Below are positions 34,762-40,878 of a stretch of DNA of 40,878 bases, in pieces. How positions within the stretch are numbered: the first letter of the stretch is position 1; the number at the start of each line of letters is the position of its first letter. Below the pieces are notes generated by a model. That model ran no database searches and was not told where the DNA came from. It saw only the letters and a list, made by a program, of their open reading frames with translations. The DNA is from a virus. The position numbers and the translations under genes were made by a program. The stretch is from positions 1 to 40,878 of the IMG/VR virus record IMGVR_UViG_3300031539_007568; one strand, 5' to 3'.

Positions 34762-35531
34762 AAATATTAATTACTGGTGGTGGTGGTTTTATTGGTAAAA
34801 ACTTATCTGAAGAACTTGATGGGTATGATATTACATCAATTACTAGAAATGATTTTGATTTAACAGATATTAATAGTGTAAATAAATTTTTTAAGAATAA
34901 AAATTTTGATGTGGTTATACATACCGCTATTGTTGGTGGTAATAGAATGAAGATTGATAGTGATGAGACATTAACACAAAATTTATTAATGTTTAATAAT
35001 TTAGTAGAAAATAAAACACATTTTAAAAAATTAATAAATTTTGGATCTGGAGCTGAAATTAATTCACCAAATAGTCCGTATGGTATTAGTAAAAAAATTA
35101 TTAGTAATATCATAAGTAAAAATGATGATTTTTACAATATAATATTATTTGCGGTATTTAATGAGAAGGAGTTAAATAGTAGGTTTATTAAGTCTAATAT
35201 GTTAAATTATATGAATAAAAAACCTATGATAATCCACCAAAATAAATATATGGATTTTTTTCATATGACTGATTTAATATCTTTAGTCAAATTTTATATA
35301 AACAATAAAGTACTGCCTAAATCTATAGATTGTTCTTACCAAAAAAAAGTAACACTAAAAGACGTTGTAAATATGATTAATAATTTATCTGATTATAAAG
35401 TACCTATTATTATAGAAAAAGATGGTTTAGATAAATCTTACCTTGGAAATGATTTATTTTTGAATGATTTGCCATTAAACTTAATTGGCTTAGAAGAAGG
35501 CATAAAAAAAACATATAAAAGTTATAAATGA
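34758..35531 (+). CDS. NAD(P)-dependent sugar epimerase/reductase of the SDR family (257 aa)
   Basis: The N-terminal GGGGFIGKN loop (TGGGGFIG), TAIVGGN and PYGISKK (catalytic Tyr and Lys) mark an extended SDR. It is short, with a reduced C-terminal domain like the WcaG/GDP-fucose synthase and CDP-abequose synthase type. In the yersiniose pathway a reductase (YerF) reduces the newly attached acyl group; this protein is a good candidate for that step, or for reduction at C4. It overlaps both neighbours by 4 nt. Substrate inferred, not shown. Confidence 0.65.
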   Translation: MKILITGGGGFIGKNLSEELDGYDITSITRNDFDLTDINSVNKFFKNKNFDVVIHTAIVGGNRMKIDSDETLTQNLLMFNNLVENKTHFKKLINFGSGAEINSPNSPYGISKKIISNIISKNDDFYNIILFAVFNEKELNSRFIKSNMLNYMNKKPMIIHQNKYMDFFHMTDLISLVKFYINNKVLPKSIDCSYQKKVTLKDVVNMINNLSDYKVPIIIEKDGLDKSYLGNDLFLNDLPLNLIGLEEGIKKTYKSYK

Positions 35532-36529
35532 AAAAAATAGTAGTATTAGGGGGGGGAGGATTTATCGGATCTCACTTAGCAAAAAGGTTAAAAAAAGAGG
35601 GTAATCATGTGACAGTATGTGATATTAAAATTCATGAATATCTTAACCACGATGATTTTTGTAATAAATTTATTGTTGGTGATTTAAGGGATCCAAATGT
35701 TGTTAGCTCTGTAATAGATGATGGTGTTGACGAAGTTTACCAATTAGCTGCTGATATGGGTGGTGCGGGTTATATTTTTACTGGTGAACATGATGCCGAT
35801 GTAATGCATAATTCAGCTTTAATTAATTTAAATGTTGTGCATGAATGTGTAAAAAAGAATGTGGGTAAAGTTTTTTACTCATCGTCAGCATGTATGTATC
35901 CAGAACACAATCAATTAGATCCTAATAACCCTAATTGTAAAGAATCTTCAGCTTACCCAGCTAATCCAGATTCTGAGTATGGTTGGGAGAAGTTATTTAG
36001 TGAAAGGTTATATCTATCTTTTAATAGAAATTATGGTTTAAATGTTAAGATAGCAAGATTTCATAATATATTTGGACCTTATGGTTCTTGGAATAATGGT
36101 AAAGAAAAAGCACCAGCAGCTATGTGTCGTAAAGCGGCAGAAACACCAGATGGTGGGACAATAGAAGTGTGGGGTAGTGGTAACCAAACTAGATCTTTTT
36201 TATATGTTGATGAGTGTGTTGAGGCTGTTTTAAGGTTAATGGATTCTGATTTTACTGGACCAGTTAATATTGGCTCTGAGGAAATGATTTCAATTAATGA
36301 TTTTGCTAAAATGGCTATAGACATTTCGGGTAAAGTTATCCATATTAATAATCTAGATGGTATTGAATTTTTTGAAAAATACGGGCATAAATGTCCAATC
36401 GGTGTTCAAGGTAGGAATTCAGATAATACCTTATTTAGGGAAAAAGTGGGATGGGCAGTATCTCAACCACTAAGATTAGGTATGGAGAAAACTTTTGAAT
36501 GGGTTAATAAGATGGTACAAAAAAAATAG
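35528..36529 (+). CDS. GDP-mannose 3,5-epimerase
   Basis: The sequence follows plant GDP-mannose 3,5-epimerase closely: LAADMGGAGYI, SSACMYPE, YGWEK, RFHNIFGP, EKAPAAMCRKA, TRSFLYVDECVEAVLRL and QGRNSDN. The catalytic residues Cys122, Tyr151/Lys155 and Lys194 have the same spacing as Cys145, Tyr174/Lys178 and Lys217 of the Arabidopsis enzyme as I remember it. It converts GDP-D-mannose to GDP-L-galactose (and GDP-L-gulose). GDP-L-galactose differs from GDP-L-fucose only at C6, so it could supply the GT10/GT11 enzymes upstream. It ends the glycan island with a TAG stop. Confidence 0.9.
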   Translation: MKKIVVLGGGGFIGSHLAKRLKKEGNHVTVCDIKIHEYLNHDDFCNKFIVGDLRDPNVVSSVIDDGVDEVYQLAADMGGAGYIFTGEHDADVMHNSALINLNVVHECVKKNVGKVFYSSSACMYPEHNQLDPNNPNCKESSAYPANPDSEYGWEKLFSERLYLSFNRNYGLNVKIARFHNIFGPYGSWNNGKEKAPAAMCRKAAETPDGGTIEVWGSGNQTRSFLYVDECVEAVLRLMDSDFTGPVNIGSEEMISINDFAKMAIDISGKVIHINNLDGIEFFEKYGHKCPIGVQGRNSDNTLFREKVGWAVSQPLRLGMEKTFEWVNKMVQKK

Positions 36530-36533
36530 ATAT

Positions 36534-37322
36534 ATGGCAAGAAGAAAAAGGTTATCCGCTGACGAACGTCAAGATATTGACAATTATGTGTATAATAAAC
36601 AATCTGAAAACGGGAAACTACTCACACAAATTAGTGTTGATGTTAAGCCAAAAACTGAAAACCAAAAGAAGTTAGTTCAAGCTATTAAAGAAAAAGAAAT
36701 TATAATAACATCTGGATTCCCTGGAACAGGTAAAACATTTTTAGCTTGTGCTGAAGCATTAAAACTGTTAAGAAACCCAGAAAATGCCTTTAAAAAAATT
36801 ATCCTAGTTAAGTCAGTAACAACACTTAAAGATGAGGAAATAGGTTTTCTTAAGGGGACTATGGAAGAAAAAATGGAACCTTTTATGGACTCATTTTTAG
36901 ATAATTTTAATAAGATTGTTGGTGAGAGTTTAACTATTAAACTTAGAGAACAAGGTTATGTACAAATAAAACCTATAGCTTATGTTAGAGGTAGAAGTAT
37001 TGATAACTCTATTATTATTATGGATGAGGCCCAAAATATTAGTTTAGATAATATGAGGACGTTAATGACTAGGATTGGTGAAAACTCAAAAATGATAATC
37101 TTAGGTGATATTAAACAAAAAGATATTCGTAACAAAAAAGACAGTTCTTTAGAAGTCGTAATTGATAAATTTAGGGATAAAAAAAGTTTTGGTATTGTTG
37201 AGTTAAGAAATAAAGAAGATATTGTTAGAAATAAAATTATAGAAATAATCGAAGAGGTTTTCGATCAGATAGACGAAGAAAAAACCAATAACGGTGGTAA
37301 AAAACAATTATTAAAAGATTAA
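36534..37322 (+). CDS. phoH: PhoH-family ATPase
   Basis: Walker A is GFPGTGKT (61-68) and Walker B IIMDEAQN (from 161). The NPENAFKKIILVKSV block and the later MIILGD sensor strand match PhoH, as does KPKTENQKKLVQAI before the P-loop. PhoH proteins are ATPases, probably RNA-related, and are widespread in large marine phages; their job in phage is not settled. I start at the ATG at 36534 (MARRKRLS); an upstream TTG lies inside the epimerase gene. It marks the return to the phage backbone after the glycan island. Confidence 0.9.
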   Translation: MARRKRLSADERQDIDNYVYNKQSENGKLLTQISVDVKPKTENQKKLVQAIKEKEIIITSGFPGTGKTFLACAEALKLLRNPENAFKKIILVKSVTTLKDEEIGFLKGTMEEKMEPFMDSFLDNFNKIVGESLTIKLREQGYVQIKPIAYVRGRSIDNSIIIMDEAQNISLDNMRTLMTRIGENSKMIILGDIKQKDIRNKKDSSLEVVIDKFRDKKSFGIVELRNKEDIVRNKIIEIIEEVFDQIDEEKTNNGGKKQLLKD

Positions 37323-37323
37323 T

Positions 37324-37983
37324 ATGAAAATAGGAATATCAATAAACGGTGTATTAAGAAATTTCTTTGGTCAGATAGAAAAAACACATACTAAATATTT
37401 TAACCCAGAAGATGGAGATGAGTTATTTGTTGGTGATTATGATTTAGAAAAATGGATTACTTTCCCACAAGAAGAAGTTGTTAGGAATGAAATTCAATTT
37501 AACCCAGAATTCAATGAAAGAGAGTTTTTAAAATCAGATGAAATGTTAGAGACTGAAAGTGTTACTGACGATGAGATAACTGTTGAAGAATTTATTTATG
37601 ATAAATGTTGTTTAGAAATTTTTGGTTACGCAGAAGAAATGATTGATGGGGCTGTTAATACCGTAAATGATTTAAGTTTATTTTCAACAGGTAAACATGA
37701 ATTTATTATAACAAGTCGTGAAGCTGGTAGATCTGTACCATCAACACTATTTTTCTTATCAAAAACTGGGTGTATGATTCCAGATATTAAATTTACATTA
37801 GCCACAACAGATTGTTGGGACCATGTTGATGTTATGGTTACAGACCACCCAGAAATTTTACAATCAAAACCAGAAGGTAAAATCACAATTAAAATTGAAA
37901 AAACTTTTAATGAAGATACACCTTCAGATTATACAGTAAGATCCGTTAAAGAACTTAATGGACTAGACCTATTCAATGTTTAA
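37324..37983 (+). CDS. HAD-like protein with substituted catalytic residues (219 aa)
   Basis: The start MKIGISINGVLRNF has the form of the HAD phosphatase motif I (DxDGV), but both Asp are replaced (Ser6, Asn8). Later, FIITSREAGRSVPSTLFFLSKTG looks like HAD motif II (Ser/Thr), and DHVDVMVTDHPEILQSKPEGK like the motif III/IV region leading to the D-x-P segment. A 55-residue acidic insertion (about 40-95) separates motif I from the rest. It lies 1 nt after phoH. Without the nucleophile Asp it should not act as an ordinary HAD phosphatase; binding or structural roles are possible. Confidence 0.55.
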   Translation: MKIGISINGVLRNFFGQIEKTHTKYFNPEDGDELFVGDYDLEKWITFPQEEVVRNEIQFNPEFNEREFLKSDEMLETESVTDDEITVEEFIYDKCCLEIFGYAEEMIDGAVNTVNDLSLFSTGKHEFIITSREAGRSVPSTLFFLSKTGCMIPDIKFTLATTDCWDHVDVMVTDHPEILQSKPEGKITIKIEKTFNEDTPSDYTVRSVKELNGLDLFNV

Positions 37984-38020
37984 TATTTACTTATAAGTTT
38001 TAATAGTTAGATATATTTTT

Positions 38021-38398
38021 ATGAATAAATACAGAAGAGAAGAAGAAGACTCAGAATTATTTAAAATCGCTGGTAATTGTTATTACCTAGATTTAGACGC
38101 GTTAAGTGATTTTATTCGTATCGAAAAAACTGAAAGTGTCGACGATATTTTAGGTGAGGCGAAAAAAGAATTAGAAGAAAATCAAGAAAATATCCAAAAC
38201 GAAGAAACTTACGCTCAATTAATTGACATTACTAAATGGGAAACCACTAAAGTATTGATAGAGTCAATTTTAACAGAACAGGGTCCAGTAGATGAAGCTA
38301 TGGGAATAACAAAATTAGAGGGTCAATTATCAATTCCCTTTAAATTATCATTTAACACATTAATAAAATATAAAATTATAAAAGAAGATGGAAGATAA
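38021..38398 (+). CDS. Unknown acidic phage protein (125 aa)
   Basis: The protein starts MNKYRREEEDSELFKIAGNCYYLDLDALSDF and is rich in Glu and Lys. Two helical parts flank an acidic linker (AKKELEENQENIQN). It lies after a 37-nt AT-rich gap with near-matches (AATATTTAC, GATATATTT) to the GATATTTAT motif, so a weak promoter may sit there. It overlaps the next gene by 11 nt. Family not recognised. Confidence 0.6.
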   Translation: MNKYRREEEDSELFKIAGNCYYLDLDALSDFIRIEKTESVDDILGEAKKELEENQENIQNEETYAQLIDITKWETTKVLIESILTEQGPVDEAMGITKLEGQLSIPFKLSFNTLIKYKIIKEDGR

Positions 38399-39467
38399 CG
38401 TAAAAAGTCTCATTGTTGAATCGGTGAGTAAATTAGAAAAGAAAGATTTTAAAATCTATTTCTTTGTTATGGATACTAAAGGTAATCCTTTAGCTTCAGT
38501 AGCTACAATATATGAACATGCTAAATTATTGCGTGAATTAGGGTATGAATCGTTGATTCTACATGAGAAAAATGACTACGCTCCAATGGGTGTATCATTA
38601 GGTGATGAATACGCGGAAATACCTCACATCTCAATTGAAGGGGGTCAGTTAAAAGTTAATACTCAGGATTTTATTGTTATACCTGAAATTTTTTCTAACG
38701 TTATGGAACAAACAGCAAAGTTACCAAGTAAAAGAATAATTTTTTCACAATCATATGATTATATCTTTGAAATGTTATTACCAGGAAAAAATTGGGCTGA
38801 TTTTGGTATCACCGATGTTATCACTACAACAGAAAAACAAAAAGAATATATTGAAAATCTTTTTAGTAAAAGAGTAAAAGCTGAAGTGATTCCTGTAAGT
38901 ATTCCTGAATATTTTAAACCTTCAGAAACACCTAAAAAACCAATTATCGCTATTTCAACTAGAGATCAAAGAGATTTGGTTAAAATTTATAAAACGTTTT
39001 ATTTAAAATACCCTCACCTTAAGTGGGTGTCATTCCGTGACATGAGAGGTTTACCTAAAGAATCTTTTGCTAAAGCATTAAGTGAATCTTGTTTGGCTAT
39101 TTGGATTGATGAGGAGTCATCTTTTGGTACTTTTCCATTAGAGGCTATGAAATCTAATGTACCTGTTTTAGGTAAAGTTCCTAATATGGTTCCAGAATGG
39201 ATGGATGATAAAAACGGTCTTTGGACTCACGATATTTTAATGATTGCTGATTTAGCTGCAAACTATTTCCAAACTTGGTTAGAAGATGGTGAACCACAAG
39301 AATTATTTGATGAGATGGCTAAAGCGAAAGATTTATATACTGTTTCAGAACAAAAAGAAAGAATTGAAGAAGTTTACGGTAAATTTTTCCAAAATAGAAT
39401 TGATGAACTTAAAGCTATGTTACCAGCTGAAGTTGAAAATAATGTAGAAACACAAAAAACAACATAA
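38388..39467 (+). CDS. GT-B glycosyltransferase, GT4-like (359 aa)
   Basis: The C-terminal half has ESSFGTFPLEAMKSNVPVLG, the E-x7-E-like donor motif of GT4 enzymes, and an N-terminal part with VATIYEHAKLLRELGYES, the acceptor-side helix of the family. Between them VIPVSIPEYFKP forms the domain linker. It is separate from the main island and coupled to its neighbours, so it may belong to the core phage set with the 17191 enzyme. Substrates unknown. Confidence 0.8.
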   Translation: MEDNVKSLIVESVSKLEKKDFKIYFFVMDTKGNPLASVATIYEHAKLLRELGYESLILHEKNDYAPMGVSLGDEYAEIPHISIEGGQLKVNTQDFIVIPEIFSNVMEQTAKLPSKRIIFSQSYDYIFEMLLPGKNWADFGITDVITTTEKQKEYIENLFSKRVKAEVIPVSIPEYFKPSETPKKPIIAISTRDQRDLVKIYKTFYLKYPHLKWVSFRDMRGLPKESFAKALSESCLAIWIDEESSFGTFPLEAMKSNVPVLGKVPNMVPEWMDDKNGLWTHDILMIADLAANYFQTWLEDGEPQELFDEMAKAKDLYTVSEQKERIEEVYGKFFQNRIDELKAMLPAEVENNVETQKTT

Positions 39468-39468
39468 A

Positions 39469-40284
39469 ATGATTAGTACAACTATTATATTACCGATCCA
39501 TAAAATGGATGAAACCATAGCCCCTTATTTTGAGAAAGCTTGGAAAAGTATTGATAACCAAAAAGTTAAACCAGAATTATTATTAATTGTGGTAGCTAAA
39601 GGGTTAACAGATGAGATTAACAAAATTATAACAGAAAAAGAACTCCCTATTTCTAATTTTGAGTATAAAATTATAGAAAATGATGGTAATACAGATTTTT
39701 CATCACAAATTAATTTTGGTGTTGAGAATGTAAAAACAACATATTTTAGTATTTTAGAAGTTGATGATGAATATTCTAAGATTTGGTTCGATAATGTTGC
39801 TAAACATATTGAGGCATATAAAGAAGTAGATGTTTTTTTACCGATAGTACTTGATGTATCAGTAGAAGGTAGATTCTTACATTTTACAAATGAACCAGTT
39901 TGGGCAAAAGAATTTTCAGATAAATTAGGTTTCTTAGATAATGACGCATTACTTAATTACCCTAATTTCCAACTCTCTGGAGCTGTTATTAAAGTTGAGG
40001 CTTTTAAAGCTGTAGGTGGTTTAAAACCTAGTGTTAAATTACATTTCATATATGAATTTTTACTAAGAATGTCATATTATGATAAAAAAATGATGACGGT
40101 GCCTAAATTAGGGTATAAAAAAACTAATATGAGAACAGATTCACTTTTCTTCAATTATTATAATGGTGAAGAAAAAATTGACACAATTGAGGCAAGATTT
40201 TGGTTTAATACGGCAAGAAAAGAATGTTATTTTAAAAACGATCGTGGAATAAAATTTGATAGAGAAAATGCAACAATCCAATAA
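39469..40284 (+). CDS. GT2-like glycosyltransferase (271 aa)
   Basis: ISTTIILPIHKMDETIAPYF is a GT2 opening strand-helix, and FSILEVDDEYSKIW has the DxD-type site (VDDE). The later SGAVIKVEAFKAVGGLKP matches the GT2 acceptor loop. It starts 1 nt after the GT4-like gene and its stop overlaps the sigma gene start (TAATG), so the pair of transferases and the sigma factor are probably co-translated. Substrate unknown. Confidence 0.75.
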   Translation: MISTTIILPIHKMDETIAPYFEKAWKSIDNQKVKPELLLIVVAKGLTDEINKIITEKELPISNFEYKIIENDGNTDFSSQINFGVENVKTTYFSILEVDDEYSKIWFDNVAKHIEAYKEVDVFLPIVLDVSVEGRFLHFTNEPVWAKEFSDKLGFLDNDALLNYPNFQLSGAVIKVEAFKAVGGLKPSVKLHFIYEFLLRMSYYDKKMMTVPKLGYKKTNMRTDSLFFNYYNGEEKIDTIEARFWFNTARKECYFKNDRGIKFDRENATIQ

Positions 40285-40878
40285 TGGAAGAGGAAAAGAA
40301 AAGAGGCAGGAAACCTCAAAAAGATCCTTATTTCGGTATAATCCAAGAAGATGCTGTTAAAGAATTTCTATCATTAGGCTCTATGGTTGAAGATAAGAGA
40401 GCGATAGATGGTTTCATATGGTCTGGTACAACTAAGGAAGAATTTAGACGTAACGAAATATATCGATTACATCTTCAAATACCTCTTAATACTATGATTG
40501 AAAGTATTATTAGGAGGTATAAATTATACTCTAAAAATATGTCTTTTGAAGATTTGCATTCAGATACTTTATCATTTTTAATGATAAAATTTCATAAATT
40601 CAAACCAGCTAAAGGTAAAAAATCTTATTCTTACTATGGTACTGTTTGTAAGCACTATCTTTTAGGTAAATTAATTAAAGATGATAAAAAACTAAAAACA
40701 TTAATTTCTTATGAAGATGTCTCTTCTGAACTAGAAGAAAATGAAGATTTATCTTACCATATAGATAATCAAGAAGTTAATTTAACATCACTTTTAGGTG
40801 ATATCAGTGAAAGTATTAAAGAAGAATTAGAAAATAAAATACTAAATGATAATGAAATCAAAGTTGGTAACGCTCTAA
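40284..40878 (+). CDS. Late-transcription sigma factor, gp55-like (partial, cut by window end)
   Basis: From the ATG at 40284 the frame runs open past the right edge (198 codons seen). MSFEDLHSDTLSFLMIKFHKF, the lysine-rich break PAKGKKS and YSYYGTVCKHYLLGKLIKDD follow sigma region 2, and match T4 gp55 in order (dgiencimyihnFnp...yf..i...fl.riqk). gp55 directs RNA polymerase to late promoters. Two helices precede region 2. The basic N-terminus (EEEKKRGRKPQKD) is like a nuclear-type basic tail and may contact DNA. Together with the GATATTTAT motifs it gives a plausible late regulon. Confidence 0.7.
   Translation, partial: MEEEKKRGRKPQKDPYFGIIQEDAVKEFLSLGSMVEDKRAIDGFIWSGTTKEEFRRNEIYRLHLQIPLNTMIESIIRRYKLYSKNMSFEDLHSDTLSFLMIKFHKFKPAKGKKSYSYYGTVCKHYLLGKLIKDDKKLKTLISYEDVSSELEENEDLSYHIDNQEVNLTSLLGDISESIKEELENKILNDNEIKVGNAL

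Larger units (their letters stand above)
20519..36529 (+). other. Glycan biosynthesis island
   Basis: About 16 kb of genes for sugar activation, sugar transfer and methylation run in one direction with overlaps or gaps of a few bases and no terminator or GATATTTAT motif on the plus strand. It is bracketed by nucleotide/DNA genes (exonuclease-like protein, dUTPase and Ntn-hydrolase on the left, PhoH on the right). The second half looks more AT-rich and uses more ATA codons than the polymerase region. I infer an acquired, exchangeable cassette inside a conserved phage backbone. Confidence 0.7.

Noticed and set aside
20519-36529. Prophage-borne or host O-antigen locus rather than phage genes
   Set aside because: The island is flanked on both sides by phage replication and virion genes in the same orientation, with no transport or polymerase genes and no integrase or attachment site.

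Overview
The window is a gene-dense, AT-rich piece of a tailed-phage genome. It most resembles a large T4-like myovirus, and a Bacteroidota-type host is my best guess. Phage origin is supported by a T4-style family B DNA polymerase, a SNF2 helicase, PhoH, dUTPase, a gp55-like late sigma factor (cut by the right edge), gp13/14/15-like neck and tail-completion candidates, and long repetitive fibre proteins. The host guess rests on start codons that almost always sit in A/T-only context (aatATG, taATG) without Shine-Dalgarno sequences. No tRNA, rRNA, CRISPR array, insertion sequence or integrase was seen.

Layout. (1) 1-4028, minus strand: neck protein, tail sheath stabiliser, small fibre-like protein, large fibre protein, then a terminator. 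(2) 4029-4112: divergent control region. (3) 4113-11331, plus strand: SNF2 helicase, gp13-like connector, two giant fibre/lectin proteins, a small virion-type protein. (4) 11424-17104: DNA polymerase, then small virion-like or unknown proteins (one WYL-like) and an 18-residue Cys/Lys peptide, closed by a strong terminator at 17129-17160. (5) 17191-20522: GT-B glycosyltransferase, 3'-5' exonuclease-like protein with altered catalytic residues, dUTPase, a proteasome/HslV-type Ntn-hydrolase, a small protein. (6) 20519-36529: a 16 kb glycan island of tightly overlapping genes, with seven glycosyltransferases (GT2, GT2-like, GT25, GT11, GT10, GT9-like, GT8-like), four SAM methyltransferase-type genes and a nucleotide-sugar cassette. 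(7) 36534-40878: PhoH, HAD-like protein, unknown protein, two more glycosyltransferases and the sigma factor.

The most unusual system is the sugar cassette at 28898-36529. It holds an E1-type [2Fe-2S]/PMP sugar 3-dehydrase, a 4,6-dehydratase-like gene broken by one in-frame TAG, a YerE/acetolactate-synthase-like TPP enzyme, an acylating acetaldehyde dehydrogenase, a 4-hydroxy-2-oxovalerate-type aldolase, a small SDR reductase and a GDP-mannose 3,5-epimerase. Read together, this suggests a 3,6-dideoxy-4-keto sugar that receives an acyl branch by TPP chemistry, with the dehydrogenase and aldolase making or lengthening the 2-oxo acid donor, next to a separate GDP-L-galactose branch that could feed the GT10/GT11 transferases. 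The product and its acceptor (virion protein, DNA or host envelope) cannot be read from sequence. No flippase, polymerase or obvious membrane protein was seen, so the acceptor is probably cytoplasmic.

A second theme is regulation. The motif GATATTTAT (core ATATTTAT) precedes six transcription-unit starts on both strands, and a gp55-like sigma factor lies in the same window. A third theme is enzymes with substituted catalytic residues: the exonuclease-like protein, the HAD-like protein and the Ntn-hydrolase with Ser in place of Thr.
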